NCBI GenBank assembly: GCA_023053545.1
Contig: JAKZAN010000007.1
Coordinates: 248,001-312,000 of the forward strand
Direction: 5' to 3'
DNA: 64,000 nucleotides
DNA from: Lepidurus packardi
Lineage: Eukaryota > Arthropoda > Branchiopoda > Notostraca > Triopsidae
Shown: piece after piece, positions 10,245 through 21,977 of the stretch
How positions within the stretch are numbered: the first letter of the stretch is position 1
How the letters are laid out: each line of letters opens with the position of its first letter
Made by a program: the position numbers and the translations under genes
Notes under the pieces: model-generated
Told to the model about the DNA's origin: nothing
Seen by the model: only the letters and a program-made list of their open reading frames with translations
Databases searched by the model: none

Positions 10245-10409
10245 TGTAACATCGTGCTAAGCAGCCAACAGAGGGCAGCACGGGAATGAGGATGGTAAAT
10301 ACACGGACATAACAGAGAGCAGGAGTGTGATAAAAAGCTCCCCGATTATCGTCGAGTAAACGACCCATCGGTGTGTTAAATTATTATATTTGAGTAAACA
10401 AATATTACA
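10245..10409 (+). repeat. 3' LTR of the Mag-like element
   Basis: Identical to 6761-6925 over 165 bp and followed by the target duplication ACAAC (10410-10414). The A run at 10201-10234 and agaaatagcat lie just upstream, where a polypurine tract is expected. Confidence 0.93.
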
Positions 10410-10959
10410 ACAACTAATATGATTTTAGCTGAATGAAATGACAAGTCTTCCTTTACCTAGGCACTTTTCTGGCACTGCTATCTTTCTTCTAGCCTTGCAT
10501 GACACATATTCACTTGTTTTTACCCCCATGCTTTTGTTGTAATAGGTTTGTCAAAATAGTTATTTGTTTCATTTCTGTATAACTTGACCATGCAATTTTC
10601 GTCTCCATATTTCCTCCAAAATTAAGCAATGAGGACTTTTTACTGTTGCATTTGCCAAAAACTGTGCCATCAGCGAAGAACTAGCCAAAAAGATTTGCAG
10701 TGAGTTACAAATGAAAGACATTACGACCAGTCTTCATGAATCTAAAGGTGAACTAAGTACACCATTTCTCCGGAAGCAATTTTTTAAGCGTAATTTTTTG
10801 TATATAGTACCAGTCGAGTTAAAAGCTTCTTCCGATAGTTTCTATCATTACATACCCATTGACGCCACAATAAGGGCCTTGGTAACAAACCTAATCGTCC
10901 GCGAGAACCTAGCGGGAGACTACAGTACAAGTAGTCGAAACGATATCCATTCTGATATA

Positions 10960-13543
10960 GGGTAGAGTCCGGGTCTTTGACACGGGTTTACTATGACACA
11001 GCGCTCTTTATTTCTCAACTATTGGGAATTTCCGGGAAAAACTTAACCTGTTGAGAGACATCTATTGTACCAATGTCTGAACATAGTAACAAAACACAGA
11101 AGTTGCATGGACGCGAGGTAAGAATTAAAAGATGTTTTTTCACATCCGCGACTTGTGTTTCAAGCCGTAAACTGAACTCTGTTAAACCAACTGTATTCTA
11201 CTTAAATTAACCAATACTTGTCAGGTTGTATATTTTAGTATTACGTATTTGAAACCTTGACAATTTTTGTAAAACTCAGCGGCGTCTTGAAGAAAACTGA
11301 CGTTTACTTCAAGGTGGCGGTTGCTATGACACACCACTAATCGGCATGTTTGACACACGTTATAGCACCCGACTGCGGGAGTATATCAGCTGAATTAAAT
11401 AGGAAACCAAAGTTATTGATGATATAGCTAGATTTCCGTATTTCTTAAAATTCTGAATTACATGTAGTGTCAGTTCGACTAAATAACAGCCTGAGGAACA
11501 ACCAACTTATGAAAAGACTCCATGACTGAATTTTAAAACGCAATTCGGATTTTTCTTGCTGAAATTCGTGTTTCATTTCAGAAAAATGGAGGGTTTAAAG
11601 AAAAAGAGAAGGCAATATACTGATGAGCAGCTTAAGAATGCTGTGACTCTGGTAGTCGATAAGGGTGAGTCAATTAGATGTGCCGGCAAGTCGTGTGGAA
11701 TACCTTTTAAGACGCTAGCTCGCTACGTGAAGGAGGAAAAACTTAAAGATATTCCGGGTGTGGATGTAAAGAAGAAGGAAATGCGTCAGGGTTATTTTAC
11801 CCGTACGGAAGAAACCCTGCTGGCCAAATATTTACTCAAAGCATCAAAAATCCACCACGGCCTTACGAAAGAGCAGTTTAAGCAATTCGCTTATATGTTT
11901 GCTAAAGCGAACAAGAAGGAAGTTCCACAAGCATGGGAAATTAACGAGAAAGCTGGAAAGACTGGTATTACAGATTCATGGCCAGAAACTCCGAGCTCAG
12001 TCTTCGGAAACCAGAGCCTTGTAGTCTTACGCGGTCCACCAGTTTCAACAGAGAAAATGTCGACCTCTTCTACGACAACTTGGAAAGAGTCCTGAAAAAG
12101 TTCAAATTTGGCCCAGAGAGCATTTTCAATATCGACGAAACAGCGGTCACGACGGTTCATGTCCCGCCAAAAGTGATAGCCGAAAAAGGAGTGAAACAAT
12201 TAGGCCAAGTAACTTCAGGCGAACGTGGAATTCTCGTAACTCTTGTGGGAGCTGTAAATGCTCTGGGAACTGCCCTGCCACCATTTTTTGTATTTCCCCG
12301 AGTAAACTTCAAAGAAACGATGATTCATGGAGCACCTCCATCATCTGCTGGAGCTGCAAACCCAAGCGGCTGGATGACGAGCGAAATATTCGGCAACGAA
12401 TTCATGAAACACTTCATTCGTTACGCGAGGTGTAGCAAGGACAACAAGTGCCTATTGATAATGGACAACCACGAGAGCCATATTTCTTTGGACGTATTAA
12501 AGCACGCAGAAGATAATGGGCTCGTGATTCTCACATTTCCTCCCCATTGTAGTCACAGACTACAGCCACTGGATCTTTCAGTCTACGGCCCGCTGAAGAA
12601 ATTCTACAACGCTGCCATGAATTCGTGGATGATGGCCCACCCTGGAAAGGCTGTAACAATTTATGATATTGCCGGCCTCGCTGGGACTGCCTTCCCAAGA
12701 GCCTTTACCATGAGCAACATTGTAAAGGGCTTTGCTAAGGCAGGCATTTATCCTTTTGATAGGAACGCTATTCCTGAGGATGAGTTTCTGTTTTTTTTTG
12801 TGACAGACAGGCCTCTTAGTGAAGTAGGGCTACCTGAAATTCAGCAGCCCAATAGCACTGCCAATCAGCCAGAAATATCAGGGTCTGCAACGCTCACAAC
12901 CTTAGTTGCTTCACCTGAGGATTTGAGGCCGTTAGCAAAGGCAGCACCACGACAATCAGTTGGGCCTGGGAAGAGGAAGCGGGCCAAGAGCAGGGTTCTT
13001 ACAGAAACTCCCGAAAGGAAAAAACTGCTAGCAGAAATGGAACAGAAAAAGGGTAAGAAAATGGTTGCAACTCCTCGATCCAATGGAAATAAGTCATCCC
13101 GAGCAAAGAAAACTTTGTTTAACGGCGCATCTTCTTCAAACGACGCATAAAAATTGCGGCCTTCAACTTTTAAAAATAACCCAGTGTCAAACTATAACCC
13201 AGTACTCCCTATTTGGCTGCCCGTTTCTTATTTTTACATAATTACGTTACTCTGTGTTACAATACATCAACAAACTGCCGAAATAAACACGGTCTCTTTC
13301 TGTGTCATAGCTCACCCGAGGTGTGTCATAGCGACTTCCACGTTCGCGTGCTATGACACACCTACGACTTCTGGGAAAAAAATTGCTACACCTTAACGGT
13401 TTATTTTAGAGGAGGGGAAAAATTAGGACAAGTACCGGAAAGAGTTCCCTATAGAAAAACCTTGGAATAATTGACATACGTTTGTAACATTTGGAAGAAA
13501 AAAAGATTCCGTAAAAACTGTGTCAAAGACCCGGACTCTCCCC
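10960..13543 (+). mobile_element. pogo-type DNA transposon inserted in copy 1
   Basis: Terminal inverted repeats of about 24 bp: agagtccgggtctttgacac at the left end (10964-10983) is the exact reverse complement of gtgtcaaagacccggactct at the right. With the outer GGG(T/G) the ends are 10960 and 13543. The flanking TA at 10958-10959 and 13544-13545 is the duplicated target expected for pogo/Tc1. Further inside, gtgtcatagc/gctatgacac motifs occur near 11325 and 13305-13355 in both orientations and may be secondary binding sites. Confidence 0.95.
11586..13150 (+). pseudogene. pogo/jerky-like transposase with one frameshift
   Basis: The N-terminal psq-type HTH (DEQLKNAVTLV...SIRCAGKSCGIPFKTLARYV) starts at ATG 11586, two bases after a ttcag acceptor-like site. 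The DDE_1 core has D in FNIDETAV, D in LIMDNHESH and the third acid in [16 protein letters not shown]. One base is missing near 11955: frame 1 ends the N-terminal domain and frame 2 continues [10 protein letters not shown]...LSLRKPE. The end is lysine-rich. Apart from this single break the roughly 520-residue protein is open, so the insertion is fairly recent relative to its host element. Confidence 0.88.
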
Positions 13544-15291
13544 TATTCGATGGGTCAGTTTTTAAGTCTTTACCAAACGAGAGGAGAAAGGGCATTCACG
13601 TAATCCTGTATACGGACGCATTTGAAGTTGTTTGCCCCATTGGCTATGCTGTTACGAGGTACAAGGTGTTCGCCGTGTACATGGTACTAGCTAATTTGCC
13701 AAAAAGCCTACGGACGAGCGTAGAGCAAATCCAGCTTGTCCTCCTTATTAAAGAAAAAAACTTCGACGCGGAAAAGCATTTCGGTAGACTTATAGAAGAT
13801 CTAATCGTACTCGAAGAAAAGGGTATCGAAGTAGATAAGGATCTTTATGTAGTCAATTTGCTGGCGATATTAGGGGATAATCTAGGAAGCCACACGATAC
13901 GAGGATTCTTAGAAAGTTTTTCACGAAATGAATATTACTGCCGCTTTTGCCATACCACGAAAGAAGAAAGAGCTTCTATGAGCGTCACAAATGTGTCTTT
14001 TCAAAGAACGAAAGAAACTTACAAGGCCTCTTTGAAAGAAAAAGAAGAAAATATGCTTGAAAGCCATAACCGCATAAAACTTGATTCGCCTTTTAACAAG
14101 TTAAAATATTTTCACGTCTGCAGCCCAGGTTTGCCTCCTTGTACCGCTCACGATTTGTTTGAGGGTGTAGTAGCGTACTATGTTCCCCTATTCTTGAAAC
14201 ACGTCTTGCGTCTCAATTGGTTCACCAAAATATACCTGAACAATCGGATTGAAAACGTAAAATTTCAGGAGCTTGACAGGAGAGATACACCTAGGCCGTT
14301 TAATTTTAGTAAACTCAGGTTAACAGGAAACGCCATTTCCCTCCGCAATTTTCTCCGTTTTGTCCCTTTTGTTTTAAGAACTAAGATTTTGAATCCAGAA
14401 GATCCAGCTTGGCGCTCACTGCTTTTGTTAAAGAAAATAGTAGAGCTTTGTTGTGCGCCCCAAATCACTACTTACCAAATTACTCTTCTTAATGTAACGA
14501 TTCATGAGTATATTTTTAATCGCTTAAAGTTGTTTCCCGATGTACCTTTGAGGCCCAAACACCATTTTCTCTGCCACTATCCGCAGCTCATTCAGCAGTT
14601 CGGTCCCTTATCTAGGTTATCGACACTGCGCTTTGAAACGAAGCATTCTTTTTTCAAAAAGGTAATAAGAGTGACAGGAAATTTTAAAAATGTCACAAAA
14701 GTCTTTCGGAGAAACACCAGTTTCTCCAAGCTTATTTGCACGACTGTGGTCTCTACAAACGTGAGATAGTATTAAATGTTAAATTTGAGGAGCTGGAAGC
14801 TGGAAACAGAATGGAAGAGTCGGCGACTAGCATGCTTCCGTGTACAGAACGGTGGCTATTCGGGGGAAGTGCTACGTTCAATGGTACAACCTACAAAAGA
14901 GGATTGTGGCTGGCAATTCCCAAGTTAGATCCGAAGTTAGAATATATTTTCTTTGGGAAAATAATAAAATTATATGTATCCCAAGACTTAACTACTCTTT
15001 GCTTTCTTTTGGAGGCAGTTGTTTTCGAATTTCAAGAAGACCTTGCGTTGTTTAGGTCTAACTTTGGTGCTCCTGTACAAAAGAAAATTGTCTCCTACTC
15101 GAATCTCTTAGATTACAGTCCCTTACATGCATACGAAACAATCGATGGGGATTTGTTTATCATGCCAAAAACAACTTACGTGTAAAACCGATTCGCTATT
15201 TTTTATTATTTTTATTACAATGTAACTTTCTCGTATATAACTGTCCCTTTGTTTCCCGTGGTTAAAGTTAAATAAGACATTCGCTTTGAAA

Positions 15292-16981
15292 ATGGAAACA
15301 TTCCTGAGAGAAACGCTCGGAGACCTATCTGAAGATTTTTATTCATTGGCGAACGAAAAATTGGCGGAATTGGGAGTAGAAACGAAAGAGGATCTTTTAC
15401 TGTTGGATAACACCGTGCATTATGCCGCCGTTTAAGCTTGTACAGCTCATAAAGTTGCGGAAATTAGCAGAGCCAAGTAAGTATAGCTCAATATGCTATA
15501 GCAGATTAATAACAAATATTTTTAGAAACACTGAACTTGAGCGTTGCCAGCTGCGTTCCAAATCGCAATTATGTCGTGGATAACTTGGACAGCGCTACTG
15601 AAGACGAAAACTCCCCACAGCCGAAAACAACAAGTGCAGATTCATGGCTTAATGGATTTGACATTCCATGGAAGAAGCTTAGTTCTCATGTACTTGATGC
15701 ATGTAAAGCTGGCAGACCTATTCACGATGAAGCCCTCAAAAGACAAGCTGTTCGACATATCGCGTACGAAATGGACATCAGAAGCAACGGCAAGGTGTCC
15801 TACAGAAACGTTTGTTATATTACCAAAAAAATGACCGAGAAATATCCCTCCACTTTCGGCGACGTTCCGCCCGGTCAATCAACAGTCCCTGGAGCATATG
15901 CCAACATACGAAGTCCTAACTCGTGCAATTTACAACAGGTTGCATAACGAGTACAGCAAGAAAAAAGAAACGCCAGATGAGAGCTCGACGTCAAAGAAAA
16001 AAAAGCTCAGTGTTTCAACGTTTTACGGCTGCAAGAATCACCAACCTGACTTACCGTCAACCGACACAACAGAAAGTCAACAAAGTAAGCAAGAAGAGCT
16101 GCAAAGGATGTCTCTGCTAAAACAACAAGATGAAGAAAAAGTACGCCAGTTAATGAAGGAGACCTACTGGACCCAGCGTCAGCTTATAGAAGCAGAAGAC
16201 CGCCAGTCCCTCAGCGAAATACTGAAAGAATTTCCTTTCCTTTCTGAGCCGAAGCCCTTCCTCGACCACTTCGCCAACCTCGTTGGTAAACCGGGAGTCA
16301 TCAGTGAAGCCCAGAAGCGACTAGAAAATGAAGCACAATTTATTTGGAAGAGAGCCGAAGAAGACGTTAGAAGAAATAAAGGAAGCCCGGCGCTCCAGAA
16401 GATTTGCGAAAATGTCAAAATACACAACGCTGTCAAACGACATACTCGAGGAATAGTCCACGGAGCCGTACCTATAATATCCTGCGTATTCAAGGAATTG
16501 GTCGATACCTTTTTTGTGATGGTCAAGGTAATCCGTGTCTTATTTGTTCTGAACTATTCATGAAAAATAAATTTCTATATATTCAGGAACCTGATGCCTC
16601 CGTGGACGCTATACTTACGCACCCCTGCGTTATAGCCCGAGGGGAGAAGCTTATAGACGCTGAGACCTACAGTGTAGCTATTGAAAAGAAGGTCCTTTTT
16701 TCCTGAGTAGACCTGCAAGAGGCAACTTTTGTTGCCTTCGCTGCATATTACGTCTTCTGGCTGAAGTATCCGCCTAAAATGCAAGCGACGATGGAATTCC
16801 TCGAAAGGTATTGTTGCGTAAATTTAACTTCAGAATTAACAAGAATAAATATTTCACACTATTTCACTCTAGAAACGTATTCCAGATTGATGCGGAAAAA
16901 GGAACGAAAGCTGCGAAGTCCAACGACGTGCGTATCCATTCAAAGCTGGCGGATTACAACAACCGGAAATTGAAGAAATAA
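15292..16981 (+). pseudogene. SAMD3-like accessory protein of copy 1, four exons, broken
   Basis: Exons: 15292-15476 (SAM domain, METFLRETLGDL...), 15526-16527, 16587-16807, 16873-16981. All three introns are short (about 49-65 nt), GT-AG, at the same positions as in the intact copy at 24053-25820. Breaks: one extra base near 15430 in the SAM exon, after which PPFKLVQLIKLRKL reads in the shifted frame; an indel near 15895; and an in-frame TGA at 16704-16706. Conserved landmarks are FDIPWKKL, YGCKNHQPDLP, ETYWTQRQLIE, KEFPFL, VHGAVPII, AYYVFWLKYP and MEFLER. The C-terminus is basic. The protein's job in the element is unknown. Confidence 0.85.
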
Positions 16982-17081
16982 TTTAAGAGCTATTATGCGC
17001 GAGAGCCTGAGTAGCTATTGTAGCGTTAGCGTAGACACTATCTTGTATTTTTTTGTTGATTATTATGTTACTGTGTTTGGG

Positions 17082-17678
17082 TTTTTTTTTCAATTTATTT
17101 TTACAGATTGAAAATTTATTTTTTTCAGATTAAATTTATTTCAGAAGTGAAGTGTCTTTTTTCTAGGAAAATGAACCAAACTTGTTTGTAAGTTTTTTGT
17201 GCAGACCGATAGTTATATAATTTTTAAAGAACATTCAGTTTCTTTATAATATATTAATTGCATTCTCACAACAAATTACTTTTAAAATTACAAGCCGCTC
17301 ATTTTTTATTTAACCGCTGTTGGCGTAAATTTACAATGAACAATTGTAAAAAAAAATACAAAAATTTGTTGTAACAAAAATACAAAAATTATTTGTAAAA
17401 TTAAAACATTAATAATAATTATCTTTACAACAAAAGTTTTTTACAGCAAGTTTCTAGTAATACTTTTACAATATTTTGTTCTATTTTTACCACAAATTGC
17501 ACTATATGAAATACTATGTTTCACTGTAAATTTACGGATATCATAGTACGTTAAAATACAGCAAAAACTTGTAATTTATATTATTATAACATATCAGTAA
17601 ATGTTTTACTGTAAATTCAGGGTGAATTCTGCGCTACTACGAATTCGTCGTAAATTAACCAAGAAAATTTTTACAGTG
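17082..17678. repeat. Right subterminal repeat region and TIR of copy 1
   Basis: Very AT-rich, with many ttgtaaaa/ttttacaa units in both orientations (for example near 17342, 17390, 17430, 17460, 17560, 17600), closing with tttttacagtg at 17678. Clustered short subterminal motifs are characteristic of CACTA-type elements, where the transposase or accessory protein binds them. Copy 2 uses a different core word (tttttactcaaag), so the two copies belong to different subfamilies. Confidence 0.7.
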
Positions 17679-17680
17679 TA

Positions 17681-17961
17681 TTTAACTAAAGGGCCAGAAG
17701 CTTACGCCATACCCGACCAAAAAGCCGAAACCGTTGCGAAGTTATATTGCGAAGAATTAATTACGAGACACGGAGCACCTCGACACCTCCTATCTGATCA
17801 AGGCCCTAATTTTATGGCCGAATTAATAAAAAATATCTGCGCCTTCCTAAATACCACCAAGCAAAGGACCACACCATACCATCCTCAATGCGACGGCCTC
17901 ACAGAACGGTTGAATAAAACTTTAGCTGACATCATCTCACATTATGTAAATGATACCCATA
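17681..17961 (+). pseudogene. Gypsy B integrase, central fragment between two CACTG elements
   Basis: One open frame encodes YLTKGPEAYAIPDQKAETV, then the second catalytic D (LLSDQGPNF), then PYHPQCDGLTERLNKTLAD with the catalytic E. It ends at the codons for VNDTHT, and DWDEHLPHLLLAYRTS continues at 26478. The upstream RT, RNase H and first integrase D should precede copy 1's left end but are not found in the window. Both DNA transposons entered this retroelement, 283 bp apart. Confidence 0.9.
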
Positions 17962-18200
17962 CACTGTAAAAAAAGTGAGTAAAAATACAAAAATGTACTT
18001 AAAGTTTTTGTTTTTTTACAACAAATTCTAAGTAAAATTAAATGTTTTTGTTAAATTACATAAAATTTTTGGTTAAAACAAGTACAGTTTCAACTTTCCT
18101 TTTTACTCAGAAATTTGAGTTCTTTAACGGTAAAGTTTTGTATTTTCACATCAAAGTTAGGTAAGTTAAGCCAAAATTACTAGCAAATTTAGTTTAATGT
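17962..18200. repeat. Left TIR and subterminal repeats of copy 2
   Basis: Starts cactgtaaaaaaagtgagta. AT-rich words related to the right-end unit (gagtaaaaa, tacttaaag, tttttactcag) recur through about 18130. They mirror, in opposite orientation, the units at 26190-26475, as expected of transposase binding sites. Confidence 0.75.
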
Positions 18201-18875
18201 TTCGTAAAAGATCTACTAGACATTCTATGTAAATTAACATACATAGAGTTATTATATTAAGGAAAAACAGAGGTAGATATACTCCAACGTTCTTTTATTT
18301 CACGCACACTCGATTGTAAAAACACGTAGTTACAATTTACATAAAATATCTACTTGGAATTCCGAATAAACCGAACGAAATAGGACCAACCTATCATGTC
18401 GACTATCCTAAAAATCTTTTTTTGGAAGACAGCATTTTTTTTTAACTTGCATTACCGCTGTCAAAACCTTAAACGGCAAAGAAGAAGAGAAAGTATCTGT
18501 CTTTGCACATGCGTGCACGCACCCGCGCAATACACCTAGAAATCGTTCGAGACCTGTCCATGATTTCGAGAACTGTCCATATATCCATTGGATTTACAAC
18601 CCATTCCAGCAGATGATTCCAAAGAAATGCCAACTACAGATCAGACATGAAGCAAGTGCCCTTCAAGAAAAGCGGCACAAGAGGCACGATTGAAAATACT
18701 GGCCTCCGCTTTGATGGATAATCCGTGAACATTATATCGCGGGCGGGAGAATGTCGAAAATTATGACTAAAAGACCTACGATTTGACGTTGACTTTTCTT
18801 AACCCCCCTTTTACGACGCTGCCTTTGTTTCTTTTCCAAGAACAGTCTTTTTCTGAAAATCTCTATAGAGTACTA
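18201..18875. other. Non-coding left interior of copy 2
   Basis: I see no coding sequence or recognisable element here. It separates the subterminal repeats from the 615-bp CRE-bearing repeat and is probably 5' non-coding DNA of the transposon. Confidence 0.4.
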
Positions 18876-19490
18876 TACAGCTGTTTAAGCCATTGTGACG
18901 TCGTACGAAAAGTAACCTTCGTAACGTCATAAGTAACGTCATAGCAGAAGAAACCTGCACATGACGTCATACGAAAATAATTGCTTTCTTTGCGTTTATT
19001 TAACGCATTTGTTTTCAATGAGTTGAATAGATTTATCAATGACATACATCTGTACTCATGGATGTTATATGGTCTTTTTGTATTTTTTCGTAATAAAGTT
19101 ATTTGATCGTTTGCTCTTCAGCCTATAGAATTTTTGTGCGCAGTTTTCACATTAGCGAAATAAAGAAGAAGAATTAAATGAACTTATGCATGACTTATAA
19201 AGAAAAACTGATATCAGACGTCGTTGCTGAAAAGTGTGGGAAATGACGAGTCAAGGAAGTCAAAACGTTTTTGCTCCCAGAGAGATAAGAACACCTGCAT
19301 AGAACGCAAAGGGTCTTCTACCAAGTTTGCTCCTCGCCTGTCATACGCGCTTCAAATTTATGAGCTTTGGGGAACAACTAGGACGCTCTATGAGAGAGGA
19401 CTTCAATGTTACCGCGAGATATGGGCAAAAGTTGTCGCAACTAACCCTATGTAGAAGTTTGCTGGAGACGGATGAGAAATAAAAACGGTA
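18876..19490 (+). promoter_or_regulatory. 615-bp repeat with CRE-like TGACGTCA motifs, upstream of the transposase gene
   Basis: This block matches the reverse complement of 38182-38795 with high similarity by reading. Shared landmarks: cagctgtttaagcc at the outer edge; tandem gacgtc/aacgtcata/tgacgtcata motifs; cgtaataaagttatttgatc; gagtcaaggaagtcaaaacg; ctatgtagaagtttgctgg; gaaataaaaacg at the inner edge. The short ORF inside (19224-19454) is not kept in the other copy, so the block is not coding. In both places it lies directly upstream of a gene start, which suggests a promoter. A TATA-like gtatata follows at about 19489. Confidence 0.6.
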
Positions 19491-21911
19491 TATACTGGTA
19501 GGCAACGAGACTACCGCTATTACATCAGTGAAGTTTTGAAGCTATAGGTTAGTGCGATATTCTTGTGTAACCAGACGGTCCATCCAGTCATCCAGTCCGT
19601 CCAGTCAATACAGCAAGCGGTCCCTTCAAGTGTGCAGTTCCTTCAAACACTGCACTAGTGAAGCTTAAAACACTGCATTATTACTGCGTTAGTGATCTAC
19701 AGAGGAGCTGCTTCCGGTAAGTCGAAAATGAGATTTTTTAATTGCAATATATGTAAACAAGAATGGTTTAAACGTGGAGCTTTCCAAAATCATTTGAAAT
19801 TGCACGCATCTCTGAGGATGTGTTTCATTCATAACAGCTAGCTCTCTCGGGCGTCATGTATCTCTTTGTCACGGTAGTGTTTTCGATCGTAAGGTTTCTA
19901 GACACTATGCGCATGGCTATTCTTTACAATGCAAACTTGATTACTGCCAAGCGGAAATATCTACATTGCGTGAACTCCTCAAGCACTTAAAGTCCCACAT
20001 TAGCAAAGATAGGAAAGTTGTTCATTGTCCGTATAATGGTTGCCAGTTTTCTAGCCGTATTATTTCCACATTTACCAGCCATATGTGCCGAAATCACAAA
20101 AGTGCTGCTTATCAACAAAGCTGTTCGCGTGAGCCATGTAGAGACGAATTGGCTAGTTCAAATGATGCTGCTATTTCTTGCTCTGAAGCTGCTGAAGACA
20201 TTGTTTTAGAGAATTTACAGCTAGTTGTAAGCGAAAACCAAAGTAATAAGATTGGAAGCGTAGCACGTGCTTTAGCAGTTTTCTACCTACAAATGGAGGT
20301 GCGATTTTTTATACCCCAAAGTACAGTCGACGCAATAATTTGTAATTACGAAGGAATCCGCTCTTCTGCTGTATCAAATTTCGAAGATACGGTTAGGCAA
20401 TCCATGTTAAGGAACGGTATTCAAGATGATTTAGTAGATAAAGTTTTCCAAGAGATGCAGAGTGGAAATACTCTTTCTATTTTACATTCTGCCCAAGGAG
20501 AATTAAGCACTACATATCGCAGGAGTCAGTTTTTTTCTTCAAATTTTGCTTATGTACCTCCTCTGGAATTGCTCGCGAACAATGATTCCTATCACTACGT
20601 GCCGATTACGGACACCCTACTTGCTCTTCTCAAAATCCCAGCTGTTAAAAATGCAGTAGATCAACACGAAGTGTTGATCGACTGCGAAAAAGACAACTAT
20701 AAAGATAATGACATAATAGCCGATGTCTTCGATGGCACTTGCTTTAAATCTTTACCAGAAACGCGCAAAAAAGGAGTGCTGTTGATTCTGTATACAGATG
20801 CATTCGAGATCGTAAATCCCATTGGCTATGCTGCAGTCAAGCATAAGGTTTTCGCTGTTTACCTAGTTCTAGCAAATCTCCCCTATCATTTAAGATGTAG
20901 CGTAGACCATATTCAACTGGTTTTGCTTGTGAAGGAGAAAAAAATGGAACTTACTCAACATTTTAGAAGGTTAATACAAGATTTACGCAGTCTTGAGCAA
21001 ACCGGTGTTGAACACTCGGGTAAGCATTATGAAGTCACGCTGTTGTCGGTGTTAGGAGATAGTTTAGGTAGCCATACTATTGGTGGCTACCAAGAAAGTT
21101 TTTCTCGAAACCAGTACTATTGCCGGTTTTGCCTTGCCACTCGAGAGAAAAGAAATTCCATTAATGTTTTGGATATTTTTGCAACAAGAACAAAGGAAAA
21201 TTATTTAAGTGCGATCAGATCTTTAGAAATGGATGAAAGCCTTGTCAGCGTGCTCGGTATCAAGCTAAACTCACCTTTCAATAGCCTGGATTTTTTTCAT
21301 GTTTGTGCTCCGGGGCTACCCCCGTGCCTAGCTCATGATCTTCTTGAGGGGGTCGTTGCCTACGATTTGATGCTTTTACTGAATCGTCTGTTTTCGCTTA
21401 AATGGTTTTCTTCATTTTTCATTAACTTGAAAATAAAGAGTTTCAAGTTTAAGGATCTGGACCAAAGAGACGCTCCTCTCGTCCAAGATTTTACAAAATA
21501 TCGTCTGAAAGGCAATGCAGCATCCGTACGAACTTTCTTAAGATTCGTTCCTCTTCTTGTCTTAGACAAAGTTAGAGACCCGGAAAACCCAGTTTGGAGA
21601 GCTATTATCCTATTAAAGCAAATCACCGACATGGTAATGTCTCCCTCTATTACGAGGTTTAATGTTTCTGAGCTCAATATGCTTATTAGACATTACATAG
21701 AACTTCGAATTGAATTGTTTCCTGCCATCCCTTTAAGACCAAAACACCATTTTCTTGCTCATTACCCTGAACTCATTCTTAAATGTGGTCCCCTGTCAAA
21801 AGCGTCCAAGCTAAGATTCGAGTCAAAACATGCTTTTTTTAAAAAAGTTATGAGGTCTACTGGCAACTACAAAAATGTAACGAAAACTCTAGCAGAAAAA
21901 CACCAGTACTT

Positions 21912-21942
21912 AAAAAACCAGTACAGTAAAAGTAACCAGTAC

Positions 21943-21977
<35 letters not shown>

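Larger units (their letters stand above)
6761..10409 (+). mobile_element. Mag-like Ty3/Gypsy element, young, with internal pol deletion
   Basis: Complete element bounded by two 165-bp direct LTRs (6761-6925, 10245-10409) that read identically throughout, each starting TGTAAC and ending TTACA. A perfect 5-bp target duplication ACAAC lies at 6756-6760 and 10410-10414. One open frame gives fused gag-pol. A run of about 34 A (10201-10234) precedes the 3' LTR. Identical LTRs and an open ORF indicate recent insertion, yet the region for RNase H and the start of integrase is absent, so mobilisation would have needed proteins from a complete relative. Confidence 0.93.
10635..15185 (+). pseudogene. 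TNP2/CMC-like transposase of copy 1, N-terminus lost, split by pogo
   Basis: Coding pieces are ~10635-10959 and 13544-15185. The pre-insertion join gat-ata|ttc-gat-ggg keeps frame (SDI+FDGSVF), matching ADVFDGTCF in copy 2. Conserved segments: ILYTDAFEVV; LLAILGDNLGSHT; the zinc-binding-like CRFCHTTKEE; SPGLPPCTAHDLFEGVV; RPKHHFLCHYPQLI; RFETKHSFFKKVI. A frameshift in the A run near 14695 separates this body from the C-terminal ~150 residues, where frame 3 reads SLSEKHQFLQAYL and goes on to the stop at 15185. It resembles large transposase-like proteins of fish and cnidarian genomes that I associate with CACTA/EnSpm (CMC). Family placement is from remembered similarity. Confidence 0.75.
10630..17678 (+). 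mobile_element. CACTG-ended two-gene DNA transposon, copy 1 (decayed, left end unseen)
   Basis: It carries the same two genes, in the same order and orientation, as the intact-ended copy 2 (17962-26475): a TNP2-like transposase, then a SAMD3-like spliced gene. The right end is precise: aaaatttttacagtg ends at 17678, followed by TA (17679-17680) and directly by Gypsy B integrase coding sequence. No left CACTG end was found between 6064 and 10640, so the 5' part has been lost or is too diverged. A pogo element (10960-13543) interrupts the transposase gene. Confidence 0.85.

Noticed and set aside
13471..13545. Start of the 432-codon frame at 13471 as a real N-terminus
   Set aside because: These bases are the right end of the pogo element; the transposase coding sequence resumes only at the TA, 13544.
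19224..19454. 76-codon ORF upstream of the copy 2 transposase
   Set aside because: The homologous block at 38182-38795 does not keep the frame, so it is not a conserved gene.
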